Below, one piece after another: positions 43,201 through 51,443 of a DNA stretch of 55,546 bases. Under the pieces are notes generated by a model. It was given only the letters and a program-made list of their open reading frames with translations. It did not search any database and had not been told where the DNA came from. The first letter of the stretch is position 1. Every line of letters starts with the position of its first letter. The DNA is from Bacillota bacterium (lineage in GTDB: Bacteria; Bacillota; Clostridia; Christensenellales; Aristaeellaceae), in NCBI GenBank assembly GCA_030057655.1, contig JASGUQ010000034.1, forward strand, positions 1-55,546, in the 5' to 3' direction. The translations under genes were made by a program, and so were the position numbers.

Positions 43201-45712
43201 GCCGGAAGGGCTGCAGAGCATCGGCCGGCAGGCCTTCGCGGGCTCCCGGCTTGACAACATCAGCCTGCCAGCAAGCGTTACAAGCATTGGCGAGTACGCT
43301 TTCAGCAACTGCCAGGAGCTTAACCGGGTGAGCCTGACAGCCAGCGTGCCCAGTCTGCCTGCCGGCCTGTTTGCCGGATGCACTTCCCTGGTCAGCCTGA
43401 GCCTGCCGGAGGGCATCACCAGCATTGGGGAAGCCTGCTTCAGCGGGTGCACCTTCCTGGTCAGCCTGGGCCTGCCGGACAGCCTGGAAAATGTGGACAG
43501 CCTGGCCTTCCAGTACTGCCGGCGCATGGTTGGATTGAACCTGGGGCCCAATGTGTATTACTTCGCTCCCAACGCGGTAAACGGCTGCCAGGCCTTGCGC
43601 AGCATCCAGGCAGCGAGCGGAAACGCCAGCTACGCCAGCCAGGACGGCCTGCTGTTTGACCAGAGCCTGAGCACGCTGATCCGCTACCCCGAGGGCAAAT
43701 TGGGCAGCAGCTATGCCCTGCCTGAGGGCATCACCAGCCTGGGCGACGGCGCTTTGGCCGGTTCCCGCCTGGTTAGCGTTACCCTGCCTGACTCCCTTGA
43801 ATACCTGGGCAGCGAGGCCTTTGCGGGCTGCGCCTACCTGAGGGAAATCAACTGGGGATCCAACCCCCAGGTCAGCAGCATCCCGGCCAATGCCTTCACC
43901 GGCTGCACCTCGCTGGCCGAGATACAGATCCCGGACAGCATTGACGCCATCGGCACCAACGCGTTTGACGCCTGCTATAAGCTGATCTCGGTTCATATCC
44001 CCCAAAGCACCGCATATATCCATGATATGGCTTTGCCGAAGAACGCCTTCCTGACCATTTTCGGGCAGACGGACAGCCCGGCGCATGTTTTTGCCCAGGA
44101 GCAGGGCTATCGCTTTGTAGACCTGAATGCCATGATCCCCGTCACAGGAATCAGTTTGGATCAGGCGGAAATAAGCCTGTATGTCGGCGCCGCCTCCATC
44201 CTGCATGCCAGCCTGGAACCTGCGGACACCTCGGAAACAGGCGTCGTATGGAGCAGCAGCAACGGGACGGTGGCCGTGGTTGACAGCCAGGGTCAGGTCA
44301 CCGCCCGCCAGCCGGGGGAAGCAACCATCACCGCCCAGGCCGCAAACGGCGCCAAAGCCGTCTGCCTTGTGCGTGTCAGCCGGCCTGTCATCCTGACAGA
44401 GGGAATCCAGATGGTGCAAGAGGACTTTGATTTATTAAAGTTCTATTCCCGCCAGCTCACCCTCCGCTTCACGCCGCAGGATGCGACCAACAAACGCCTG
44501 GTCTGGAGCTCCAGCAAGCCTGATATCGTAAGGGTGAACGCGTCCGGTCTGGTCAGCGGCCTGGCTGCGGGCCAGGCGGTCATTACCGCGAAAACGGTTG
44601 ACGGCAGCGAACTTACCGCCTCTGTCACTGTCACCGTGATTGAAAAAGTCAGCAGCATCACACTTACTCCCTCCAGCGCTAATCTCTCGCCAGGTCAAAC
44701 CCTGAAGCCGACCGTCACGATCCTGCCGGAATCCGCCGGCAACACGCCCCTTGACTGGGCCAGCGACAACGAAGCTATCGCCACGGTGAACGCGGAGGGC
44801 CTGATCACGGCGCACAATCCGGGCAACGTAACCATCACCGCGACAGCTACTGACGGCAGCGGGGTTTCCGCTTCTGTTAGCGTCACGGTACTTGAAAGGG
44901 TCAGCAGCATCACTTTGACGCCTTCCAGCGCCAGTGTCTATCCCGGTCAAACCCTGAAACCGACCGTCACGATCCTGCCGGAATCCGTTAGCAACACGCC
45001 CCTTGACTGGGCCAGCGACAACGAAGCTGCTGCCACGGTGGACGCGGAGGGCCTGATCACAGCGCAAAGCGCAGGCACCGCAACCATCACCGCGACAGCC
45101 GCTGACGGCAGCGGGGTTTCCGCCAGTTGTGTTATCGAAGTCTCGGCTTTGCCCCAGCGGCCTGCCGCCAAAATAACGAAAATCGAAACTGTGAACGCGA
45201 CCACCCTCAAACTGACCTGGACAGCCGTACCCGGCGCCAGTGGCTACCACATTTGGGTCAGCGCCAGACCAAACGATTCCTATACGCTGTTAACAAACAC
45301 CGCCAGACTCACCTACAACGCGACCAGGCTTAAAGCCGGCGCCCGTTATTTCTATAAAATTCAAGCCTATGATCTCATCGGAGGTAAGATTGTCACAACC
45401 GGTCTGCTCAGCGCTTGGGCTGCCGGTGTGCCGATGGCTAGACCAGCCATCACATCTATATCCTCGCCCGTAAGACGCCAGGTCAAATTGACCTGGAACA
45501 AGCCTGCGGGCGCGGGAGGCTATCAAGTCCTGTTTGCAACCGCGCCAAGGGGGCCTTTCAAGGTGGTCAGAACCCTGTTTACCAACACCGCTACGTTCAG
45601 CGGAATCAAGTCCGGTCTGACCTGCTACTTTAAAGTCCGTCCCTATAAAAAGTACTATGCCTATGCCTATTTTGGGCCTGAGTCAGCAGTTCGCGTGATC
45701 AAGGTCAAGTAA
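37253..45712 (+). CDS. Giant BspA-like mosaic surface protein
   Basis: A 2819-aa exported protein; GGAGG precedes the ATG. Signal peptide ~1-25; Thr/Pro/Glu-rich stalk ~40-140; PPC-like beta domain ~145-255; a second Pro/Glu-rich stalk (PETSEEP units) ~260-400; Ig-like region to ~530; an unrecognised AT-rich-coded domain ~705-1030; a Listeria-Bacteroides (InlB B-type) repeat ~1035-1085 (GYRFIGWFSD, LYAKW); BspA-type LRR_5 block ~1100-1430 (IPSSVTSIG units); two more B-type repeats with further LRR blocks to ~2295; four Big_2-like domains ~2297-2632; and two FN3-like domains ~2637-2819 matching the array proteins at 217-8556. It ends VIKVK. There is no LPXTG or transmembrane anchor. A host or substrate adhesin role is inferred. 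Confidence 0.88.
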   Translation: MKLKQITALLLCVVLLSGIVQMPVKAEANQQTDPGAQEQIVPEVPAPAEPTAEPTPKPTAEPTEKPTPEPTPKPTAEPTEKPTPEPTEKPTAEPTAEPTSALTPEPTSEPAPEPTVEPTLKPTGEPTLEPILEPTPEPTPQPGEGFDSAFELVLGRSSRASLSAEGLTEHYYHFRVSKGGHYVLVSQDRLAIKASLWEGNARKLMDITPNIVPEGESQVRWIEEVLDLRGNTDYFLVVQSYRAGRSGTYSLLLSPYTASTPAPQESPEPDISTDALMNETPLPEQSPEPETSEEPADEQNAPPEISEEPAAEQSPAPETSEEPLPEESPAPDTNNEPLADEKPLPEQSPEPEANEEPADEQSPSPETSEEPEAEQSPEPETSEEPLPEESPAPEAVEPASVHISVSTFYAKEGQTVTLSAQLTGLEGAALQWQWAPIPQKTLHFLQVDAALADTAQALEALEAASLPGEQEAGLNWQDVPGATEPEYSFTATPDNANRYWRLLVMPAQPEEAEASGFLSFVSGLFGVHPASAQEDNRLISQPLTTLVQTCQRDGAWVYRLDSQGFAEVLGHADQRAANLSIPAVLGGAWVDGIGSWAFSRHSALAQLEVHGNVLSIAPSAFEGGSRPELAAYNGAEALRFAREQGLPCLSRSEFFFEDNVIDWSDIDRSHYHLINDSALLLHGLETRRVKVGSIIYLPRSEAQPQGMPYKVVGIAKEGVRYRLSLIKPQINEVIYRLVAKAENIRPDFANAQILASGVTVIKDNTPAMRITNFSESYKIAIDFENIKGIISLNFKSKVDIDYNLKQNKWNRFLFETEETKEFILDFEVKEEVEGFNIEYINTERNYDLDLVRLPFIDPLSGVGTTVVVGLETTFEGKVTVKYKATNISGYILRNGKIVPMSKPSSSKPSISASVKLKCMLVSKVNLIIFWAVKIAELSLKAGIEVEIKTEFIGTPICSDMAVSFVVALSGKAGLIDSDYYPTGKLYAELISTEIKKKLWTLHFEDGYLVDECTKGRKRVSFDTGSDSIIDDQLVDAGQHAQEPPAPVRPGYRFIGWFSDEALINQWDFNVDVVQESMTLYAKWEWDGEGTPPPPPGLVLGAESLTYSVINNKVIITGYKKPAGTESSYSLIIPERIDGYPVTGIGARAFYLFSSLTKVSIPPSVTDIGEYAFYRTSLVKIQIPPAVTSIGPFAFAGCYSLVEVNIPSSVTSIAPNLFTGSYSLTEVNIPPSVTDIGESAFSGTSLVKIQIPPTVTSIGPFAFLNCDSLTEVNIPPSVTSIDNDVFHHCLSLTKIQIPPTVTSIGSRAFAGCVSLAEVNIPSSVTSIDHGAFERCYSLTKVTIPSSVTSIPDKAFYSCRSLSEISIPSSVTSIGYLAFQNCSSLEKVNIPSSVTSIGVEAFGGCTSLSEISIPASVTSIVGVHLFYACKSFLYVHCSKDSYADQYIAQNYPNYVRVYYEQNYQTLLYLDSLNGALISQANVEPGRLITPLSPDAPNGYAFTGWYKDQACTQAWDFDVDLMPQTSLSLYAGWKTQALDFAYTLENGTATITSYTGSLRHLNLPETINGYPVTGLAPNSIPNRIYSVNIPSSITQIAPGAFDRADALNSITAQEGHGQYSAAEGVLYNADGSRLLVYPAGAGRSSFTVPAAVTQIEEGAFRDVSRLQELTLPDGLASIGSGNFLRWDNEFALFGPVGNDAIDAYVQANNLNYNQYPVSFYEENELIMAYDNQAGKTLVSPGDPPAREARFMGWQAEGQEQVWNFDTDLMPKAELNLHAVWQYDFAYTLLEGSVRLDQYTGSETRIWVPEAIGGLPVTEISPNAFDGHSVAALIGNAGSVTEQYALAQGLPFEAILYELRFDSLGGNPVPSRMLAAHAPTGDAPETVRDNHTLRGWYTDPEAESAWDFATAAMPASDLTLYAVWDKVDPGITDHGFTFVRQNEGLLITGYEGTASHPDLPAVINGLPVVGIDDYAFAHNQRLLSITLPEGLQSIGRQAFAGSRLDNISLPASVTSIGEYAFSNCQELNRVSLTASVPSLPAGLFAGCTSLVSLSLPEGITSIGEACFSGCTFLVSLGLPDSLENVDSLAFQYCRRMVGLNLGPNVYYFAPNAVNGCQALRSIQAASGNASYASQDGLLFDQSLSTLIRYPEGKLGSSYALPEGITSLGDGALAGSRLVSVTLPDSLEYLGSEAFAGCAYLREINWGSNPQVSSIPANAFTGCTSLAEIQIPDSIDAIGTNAFDACYKLISVHIPQSTAYIHDMALPKNAFLTIFGQTDSPAHVFAQEQGYRFVDLNAMIPVTGISLDQAEISLYVGAASILHASLEPADTSETGVVWSSSNGTVAVVDSQGQVTARQPGEATITAQAANGAKAVCLVRVSRPVILTEGIQMVQEDFDLLKFYSRQLTLRFTPQDATNKRLVWSSSKPDIVRVNASGLVSGLAAGQAVITAKTVDGSELTASVTVTVIEKVSSITLTPSSANLSPGQTLKPTVTILPESAGNTPLDWASDNEAIATVNAEGLITAHNPGNVTITATATDGSGVSASVSVTVLERVSSITLTPSSASVYPGQTLKPTVTILPESVSNTPLDWASDNEAAATVDAEGLITAQSAGTATITATAADGSGVSASCVIEVSALPQRPAAKITKIETVNATTLKLTWTAVPGASGYHIWVSARPNDSYTLLTNTARLTYNATRLKAGARYFYKIQAYDLIGGKIVTTGLLSAWAAGVPMARPAITSISSPVRRQVKLTWNKPAGAGGYQVLFATAPRGPFKVVRTLFTNTATFSGIKSGLTCYFKVRPYKKYYAYAYFGPESAVRVIKVK
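40700..41520 (+). repeat. Tandem 69-nt LRR_5 units
   Basis: About a dozen 23-codon units with core I-P-x-x-V-T-S-I-G and an A/V-F-x-x-C-x-S-L phase. The block is markedly richer in A and T than the flanks of the same gene. Confidence 0.85.
44648..45151 (+). repeat. Two near-identical 252-nt Big_2-like units
   Basis: Copies begin at 44648 and 44900 (84 codons each; SSITLTPSSA start). Their close identity contrasts with the two older Big_2-like domains upstream. Confidence 0.85.
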
Positions 45713-45750
45713 AAGTCAGGACTTCTTTGCGAGCCGATTATGGGCTTTGT

Positions 45751-45779
45751 TTGCCAAACAATGAAAACTGCTGTATACT
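45751..45779 (+). promoter_or_regulatory. Promoter of the CorC-type gene
   Basis: TTGCCA, a 17-nt spacer and TATACT. Confidence 0.75.
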
Positions 45780-45815
45780 TCAAACAAAATTCCCTTAAGG
45801 AGTGTGGTTCCTCTC

Positions 45816-47159
45816 ATGGATGACCCTGGATCGCCTATATTTGGTTCAATTCTTCTGATTCTTTTTCTCACCATTATCAACGCGTTTTTAGCCGGGGCCG
45901 AAATGGCCTTCGTGTCGCTGAACCCCGCCAAGATCAAGGAACTGGCCGATAACGGGGACAAGCGCGCCAAAAAAGTTCAGAAATTGCTCGCAAACCCGGA
46001 TGACTTCCTGTCCGCGATACAGGTCGGCATCACCTTTGCGGGCTTTTTCAATTCCGCGTCCGCGTCGCGCAGTTTTGTGAGCCTTCTGATGCCCGCGCTT
46101 GGCAGCATCCCGGCGGCTGAGACCATCGCCAGCCTGATTGTGACCCTGATCATCTCCTATGTGTCTTTGGTGTTGGGCGAACTCTACCCCAAGCAGCTCG
46201 CGCTTCAAATCCCGGAGCAGTACGCGCGCATGTCCGCGGGCGCCATCCTGTTTTTGCGCGGCGCGTTCAAGCCCTTTGTCTGGCTGCTCACCATCTCCGT
46301 CAACCTGCTAAAGAAGCTGACCCCGATCGACTTCAGCAAGAAGCAGGAGAAATTAACCCGCCAGGAGATGAAGCTTCTGCTCTCCTCCAGCCGCAATGAC
46401 GGCGCGATCGACACGGAGGAGTTCAACATGATGCGGGGCGTGCTGTCTTTGGACACCCGCCTGGTCCGCGAGATCATGGTGCCCCGGGTTGACACCGACA
46501 TGATCGACGCGGAGGATCCCTATGACAAAAACATGGATATCCTTTTGACCCAGCTGCGCTCCCGCATCCCGCTGTATGAGGAGGACAAGGACAACATCCT
46601 GGGCATCATCCACCTAAAGGATGTGCTCTTGAACCTGCAGGCCTTAAACGAAGGCAGCATAACCTTAAAGGACATCGCCCGGCCCGCCCTTTTTATCCCG
46701 GATACCATGTACACGGACGAGCTGCTGGTGCAGTTTCAGAAATCCAAGCAGCACCTGGCCGTGCTGGTGGATGAGTTTGGGGGCGTGTCTGGCATTGTGA
46801 CGCTGGAAGACCTGATTGAGGAGATCGTGGGCGATATCCAGGACGAGTATGATGACGAGGATGACACGGACATGCAGATCATCAGCCCGACGGAGGCCGT
46901 CCTCCTTGGCAGCCTGCCGCTGTCCGACGTCAACCGCACCTTTGAGCTGGACATCCAGTCAGACAGCGCGGACACCATCGCGGGCTATGCGATCGAGCAA
47001 TTGGGTTACCTCCCCAAGCCCGGCGAGACGCCTGAGATCGTCAGGGACGGCTACACCTTAAAGGTGTTGCGCGTTGTGAACACGCGCATTGAGGCGATCA
47101 AGCTGACCCTGCCGGAGAAAAAGGGCAATGCCCCTGAAGAAGATACCGAAAACGAATAA
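45816..47159 (+). CDS. CNNM/CorC-type (HlyC/TlyC) CBS membrane protein
   Basis: A 447-aa protein. The ATG at 45816 is preferred (AAGGAG 13 nt upstream); an in-frame GTG at 45804 is too close to that site. Residues about 1-195 are a DUF21/CNNM transmembrane domain (AGAEMAFVSLNPAKIK, SLVLGELYPKQLALQ). Two CBS motifs follow (REIMVPRVDTDMIDAEDP; AVLVDEFGGVSGIVTLEDLI), then a CorC/HlyC domain (about 345-430). Family members are linked to Mg2+ or other divalent cation transport. Often misnamed hemolysins. A hairpin terminator follows. Confidence 0.9.
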   Translation: MDDPGSPIFGSILLILFLTIINAFLAGAEMAFVSLNPAKIKELADNGDKRAKKVQKLLANPDDFLSAIQVGITFAGFFNSASASRSFVSLLMPALGSIPAAETIASLIVTLIISYVSLVLGELYPKQLALQIPEQYARMSAGAILFLRGAFKPFVWLLTISVNLLKKLTPIDFSKKQEKLTRQEMKLLLSSSRNDGAIDTEEFNMMRGVLSLDTRLVREIMVPRVDTDMIDAEDPYDKNMDILLTQLRSRIPLYEEDKDNILGIIHLKDVLLNLQALNEGSITLKDIARPALFIPDTMYTDELLVQFQKSKQHLAVLVDEFGGVSGIVTLEDLIEEIVGDIQDEYDDEDDTDMQIISPTEAVLLGSLPLSDVNRTFELDIQSDSADTIAGYAIEQLGYLPKPGETPEIVRDGYTLKVLRVVNTRIEAIKLTLPEKKGNAPEEDTENE

Positions 47160-47220
47160 TCAGGCGCATGGGCTGTCTTTTTCCGCTTTAAGACCATCTT
47201 CAGTTTCAAAACACGCGCTT

Positions 47221-47245
47221 CAGCCTGCCAGCCAGGCTGTTTTTA
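47221..47245 (+). terminator. Terminator after the CorC-type gene
   Basis: CAGCCTG pairs with CAGGCTG across five bases, followed by TTTTTAA. Confidence 0.75.
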
Positions 47246-47274
47246 ACTGGATAAACCTTTTTCCCCGCTTTCTA

Positions 47275-47303
47275 TTGCCCTTTGAAAGCGATCGGGGTAC
47301 AAT
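47275..47303 (+). promoter_or_regulatory. Promoter of the ABC exporter pair
   Basis: TTGCCC, a 17-nt spacer and TACAAT, about 100 nt before the start of the first subunit. Confidence 0.65.
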
Positions 47304-47405
47304 TCATTGCATTCCCAAACAGAACATGCGGAAAACGCCCATATGTCCCTTTGGGTATGATTCTTAAAATCCCTGTTCCGACCGTTCTTTGGAAAGGAAA
47401 CATCC

Positions 47406-49550
47406 TTGAAAACATTCTCCTTCATGAAGCCGGAGTGGAAGGCCCTGCTGCTGATCGCGCTGCTGCTGGTGGCGCAGGTGTTTGCGGAGCTTGCCCTGCC
47501 GGCCTACACCTCCTCCCTGGTCAACATCGGCGTGCAGCAGGGCGGCATCACCTCCTCCCTGACCGGGAAAATCACCCGGCAGTCCATGCAGGACCTGGCG
47601 CTCTTGATGACAGAGGAAGAAAAGCAGGCTGTCTTCGCCGCCTATTCTGAGCAGGGCGATATCTATGTCTTAAACAAAGACCTGAGCACAAAGCAGAAGG
47701 AAAAAGCAACCAAGGCCCTGAACCTGCCCATGGCGATGCTGTTTGGTTTGAACGCCGCGCCCCAGGGGCAGGCGGCACTTTTAATGCTGCGCTCCGGCGT
47801 GATGAGCCGTGACAAACTGCTCCAGACCCTGCATGAAGTCGCGCCGCAGATGAGCCTGATGGAAGGACAGTTTGAGGAGCAGGCCGCGGCCCAGTTTATC
47901 CTGGCGGAAAACAAACGCCTGGGCGAGGACGCGGATCAGATCAGGAACGCCTACCTCTGGCGCCAGGGCTTTTTGATGCTGGGGCTGACCCTCCTCTCCG
48001 GCCTTGCCGCCACCGCGGTCAGTTTCATCGCCAGCCGCACCGCGGCCAGGACAGGGCGGCGGCTTCGCGTTCAGGTGTATGAAAAGGTGCTGTCCTTTTC
48101 CAAGGCGGAGATCGACCGATTTTCCACCGCCTCTCTCATCACACGCTCGGGCAATGACATCTCCCAGGTTCAGCAGACCTCGGTGATGATGCTGCGCATG
48201 ATGCTGTACGCGCCCATCATGGCCATTGGCGGCATCCTGCAGGTCATCAGGGCCAGCACCGGCATGGGCTGGATCGTGGCGCTGGCGGTGAGCCTGATGA
48301 CGGCGCTGGTGGTGGGTATTTCGATCGTGGTCACCCCCAAGTTCAAACTCAACCAGAAACTGGCGGACAAAATGAACCTGGTGGCCAGGGAAAACCTGAC
48401 CGGCGTGCAGGTGGTGCGCGCCTTTACAAGGGAAGAGCACGAGGCGCGGCGCTATGGCGAGGCCAATGACGCCCTCAGCCGGATCATGACGTCCATCACC
48501 CGCAACTTCGCCTTCTTTATGCCGATGATGATGCTCATCATCAACATCATTACCCTGCTCATCATGTGGTTTGGCGCGCAGGGCATCGACCTGGGGCGGA
48601 TGCAGGTGGGCGACCTGATGGCCTTTATCAGCTACACCATGCAGATCACCTTTGCCTTTATGATGGTGGCGATGTCGCTTGCCGTCATGATGCCCAGGGC
48701 CGAGGTGTCCGCCCAGCGCATCCGGGAGGTGCTGGACACGGACAGCATTGTAAAAGAAGATGAAGCCCCGCTGAAACTGCCTCCTGAGGCGCGCGGCAGC
48801 TTCAGGTTTAAAAACGTGTCCTTCCGCTATCCTGATTCCAAGGAGGACGTGCTGCACAACCTGGATTTTGAGATCAAACCGGGGCAGACCGCCGCCATCA
48901 TCGGCGCGACCGGCTCCGGCAAATCCAGCCTTCTGTACCTGATCCCCCGCTTCTTTGATGTGAGCGCGGGGCAAATCCTCCTGGACGGGGTTGACATCAG
49001 CCGGCTGACGCTGTCTGACCTGCGTTCCCAGATCGGCTTTGTGCCCCAGCAGGCCATGCTGTTCTCCGGCACCATCGAAAGCAACATCAAGTTTTCAGAC
49101 AAAGACATGGCGAATGAATCCATGGAAAAAGCGGCCGCCCTGGCCCAGGCCAGCCGCTTTATCTCAGAAAAGGAAAACGGCTTCCAAAGCGAGGTGGCCC
49201 AGGGCGGAACCAACCTGTCCGGCGGGCAGAAGCAAAGGATATCCATCGCCAGGGCCATTGCCATGAAGCCCAAATTGCTGCTGTTTGACGACTCCTTCTC
49301 AGCGCTGGACTACCGCACCGACCTCCTGGTGCGCCAGGCCATCAAGGAGCAATTAAAGGACACCACCGTCCTGATCGTCGCCCAGCGCATCGCCACCGTC
49401 ATGCAGGCGGACACCATCCTGGTGTTGGAGGAGGGGCGTCTGGTCGGGCAGGGGACGCACAGGGAGCTGATGGAAACCTGCGAGGCCTACCGGCAGATCG
49501 CCAGAAGCCAGCTGTCCGAGGAAGAACTGCTGGGAAAGGAGGGGGCTTAA
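47406..49550 (+). CDS. Heterodimeric ABC exporter subunit, degenerate site
   Basis: A 714-aa half-transporter with TTG start and AAAGGAAA upstream. About 130 extra residues between the first and second membrane segments form an outside domain, explaining the length (usual half-exporters are about 580). The ATPase domain has GATGSGKSS and LSGGQKQRISIARAI, but the Walker B is LLLFDDSFSALD with D in place of the catalytic E, and the switch histidine is replaced (VAQRIATV). Its own site is therefore non-catalytic, as in TM287/288-type heterodimers. The partner gene starts 2 nt downstream. Substrate unknown. Confidence 0.9.
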   Translation: MKTFSFMKPEWKALLLIALLLVAQVFAELALPAYTSSLVNIGVQQGGITSSLTGKITRQSMQDLALLMTEEEKQAVFAAYSEQGDIYVLNKDLSTKQKEKATKALNLPMAMLFGLNAAPQGQAALLMLRSGVMSRDKLLQTLHEVAPQMSLMEGQFEEQAAAQFILAENKRLGEDADQIRNAYLWRQGFLMLGLTLLSGLAATAVSFIASRTAARTGRRLRVQVYEKVLSFSKAEIDRFSTASLITRSGNDISQVQQTSVMMLRMMLYAPIMAIGGILQVIRASTGMGWIVALAVSLMTALVVGISIVVTPKFKLNQKLADKMNLVARENLTGVQVVRAFTREEHEARRYGEANDALSRIMTSITRNFAFFMPMMMLIINIITLLIMWFGAQGIDLGRMQVGDLMAFISYTMQITFAFMMVAMSLAVMMPRAEVSAQRIREVLDTDSIVKEDEAPLKLPPEARGSFRFKNVSFRYPDSKEDVLHNLDFEIKPGQTAAIIGATGSGKSSLLYLIPRFFDVSAGQILLDGVDISRLTLSDLRSQIGFVPQQAMLFSGTIESNIKFSDKDMANESMEKAAALAQASRFISEKENGFQSEVAQGGTNLSGGQKQRISIARAIAMKPKLLLFDDSFSALDYRTDLLVRQAIKEQLKDTTVLIVAQRIATVMQADTILVLEEGRLVGQGTHRELMETCEAYRQIARSQLSEEELLGKEGA

Positions 49551-49551
49551 C

Positions 49552-51393
49552 ATGAGCGAAAACAAAGGCGCGCAAATCCGGCGCGGCCCGCGCGGACACG
49601 GCCCCGGCGGCAGAGGCCCGGCTCAAAAACCCAAGAATTTCAAGCAATCTTTCAAGCGTCTTTTGGGCGTTTTACGTCCCTACAGGTTCAAGTTGCTGCT
49701 CTCGGCGCTGTTCTCGGTGCTCAGTTCCTCCCTCACCATCTTCGGGCCCAAGATCATGGGCCAGGTGACGACCGCGATTTTTGAGGGCCTGATCGCCAAG
49801 GTGCGCGGCACAGGCGCAATCGATTTCGCGCGCGTTGCGAGGATCCTGCTGTTCCTTTTGGGACTCTATCTGTTAAGTTCTCTGTTTTCCTATGCGGTCA
49901 ACCGCCTGTCGGCCAAGGTCTCCGTGGACTTCAGCCGCAAGCTGCGCGGGGACATCGGCGAGAAAATCCACAAGGTGCCCATCTCCTATTACGAAAAAAA
50001 CACCGTGGGCGACATCCTCTCCCGCATCAGCAACGATGTGGACGCCATCGCCCAGAACATCGCCAACATCTTTATCCAGAGCATCTCGGGCATAACGACC
50101 ATCCTGGGCGTTATGGTCATGATGTTTGTCATCAGCCCCCTTCTGGCGCTGCTGGTGGTCCTGGTGGTGCCCCTCTCCATGGCCTTGGCCGGCATCATCA
50201 TGTCCCGCTCCCAGAAATATTTCAAGGCCCAGCAAAAGCTGCTGGGCGCGCTGTCCGGGCAGGTGGAGGAGACCTTCTCAGGCCACCAGGTCGTCCAGGC
50301 TTTCAGACGGGAGAAGGAGGCCCTGGAAACCTACCGGAAAACCAACGACGAGCTGTATGACAGCGCCTGGAAAAGCCAGTTCTTTACCGGGCTCATGCAC
50401 CCGATCATGAGCTTTGTCAGCAACCTGGGCTACCTTCTGGTGGTGGTGGTTGGCGCGGCCCAGGCCGCCATGGGCCTGATCGCCGTGGGCGACATCCAGT
50501 CCTTCATCATGTATGTGCGCAACTTCATGCAGCCCCTGATGCAGCTGTCCCAGTTGACAGGCGGCCTTCAGACCATGACGGCCGCAGCGGAGCGCGTGTT
50601 TGAGTTTCTGGACATCGAGGAGGATACGGAGCCTGAAAACGCGCCAAAGCTGCCCCCCGTCAAGGGCCGGGTCTGCTTTGAGAACGTGCGCTTCGGATAT
50701 GATCCCAACAAGCCTGTCATCCATAACTTCTCCATGTGCGTCCTGCCCGGGCAGACCTGCGCCATTGTGGGCGAGACCGGATCCGGAAAAACCACGCTGG
50801 TCAAATTGCTCATGCGCTTTTACGAGCCGCAATCTGGCCGGATCACACTTGACAATATTGACATCTCAACGCTCACCAGGAAAGAGGCCCGCTCCGCCTT
50901 CGGCATGGTGCTGCAGGACACCTGGCTCTTCTCCGGCACCATCATGGACAACATCCGCTACGGCAAGCCCGATGCCACGGATGAGGAAGTGATGCAGGCC
51001 GCCAAAACAGCCTACGCGGATCACTTTATTTTAACCCAGCCCGGCGGCTATCAGATGGAGATCAACGAGGAAGCGGACAACATCTCCTCCGGCCAAAAGC
51101 AGCTTTTGACCATCGCCCGCGCGATGCTGGCCAACAAACCGGTCCTGATCCTGGACGAGGCCACCAGCAACGTGGACACCCTGACTGAGCACCGCATCCA
51201 GGAGGCCATGCGGACCCTGACCAAGGGGAGGACCAGCTTTGTCATCGCCCACCGCCTGTCCACCATCAAGGAGGCGGACCTCATCCTGGTCATGCACGAA
51301 GGCGACATCGCGGAGATCGGCAGCCACGAGGAATTGATGCAAAAGGGCGGCCGCTACAAGGAGCTTTACCAGAGCCAGTTTGAGCAGACATAA
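49552..51393 (+). CDS. Heterodimeric ABC exporter subunit, catalytic site
   Basis: A 613-aa half-transporter. The N-terminus is Gly/Arg-rich (GPRGHGPGGRGPAQKPK), then six membrane segments and an ATPase domain. Walker A GETGSGKTT, Walker B LILDEATSNVD with the catalytic E, and AHRLSTI with the switch H are all intact, but the signature reads ISSGQKQ instead of LSGGQ. A degenerate signature in this subunit faces the degenerate Walker B of the partner, so each heterodimer has one active and one inactive site. Translation is coupled to the first subunit. Confidence 0.92.
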   Translation: MSENKGAQIRRGPRGHGPGGRGPAQKPKNFKQSFKRLLGVLRPYRFKLLLSALFSVLSSSLTIFGPKIMGQVTTAIFEGLIAKVRGTGAIDFARVARILLFLLGLYLLSSLFSYAVNRLSAKVSVDFSRKLRGDIGEKIHKVPISYYEKNTVGDILSRISNDVDAIAQNIANIFIQSISGITTILGVMVMMFVISPLLALLVVLVVPLSMALAGIIMSRSQKYFKAQQKLLGALSGQVEETFSGHQVVQAFRREKEALETYRKTNDELYDSAWKSQFFTGLMHPIMSFVSNLGYLLVVVVGAAQAAMGLIAVGDIQSFIMYVRNFMQPLMQLSQLTGGLQTMTAAAERVFEFLDIEEDTEPENAPKLPPVKGRVCFENVRFGYDPNKPVIHNFSMCVLPGQTCAIVGETGSGKTTLVKLLMRFYEPQSGRITLDNIDISTLTRKEARSAFGMVLQDTWLFSGTIMDNIRYGKPDATDEEVMQAAKTAYADHFILTQPGGYQMEINEEADNISSGQKQLLTIARAMLANKPVLILDEATSNVDTLTEHRIQEAMRTLTKGRTSFVIAHRLSTIKEADLILVMHEGDIAEIGSHEELMQKGGRYKELYQSQFEQT

Positions 51394-51443
51394 ACCATTC
51401 CGGGCAAATAAAAACAGCGCATTATATGATGGACGCTTAAAAA

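Noticed and set aside
43115-44419. 434-codon minus-strand frame
   Set aside because: Shadow of LRR and Big_2 repeats on the opposite strand.
47781-48974. 397-codon minus-strand frame rich in His and Gly
   Set aside because: Antisense shadow of the ABC exporter gene; no start signal.
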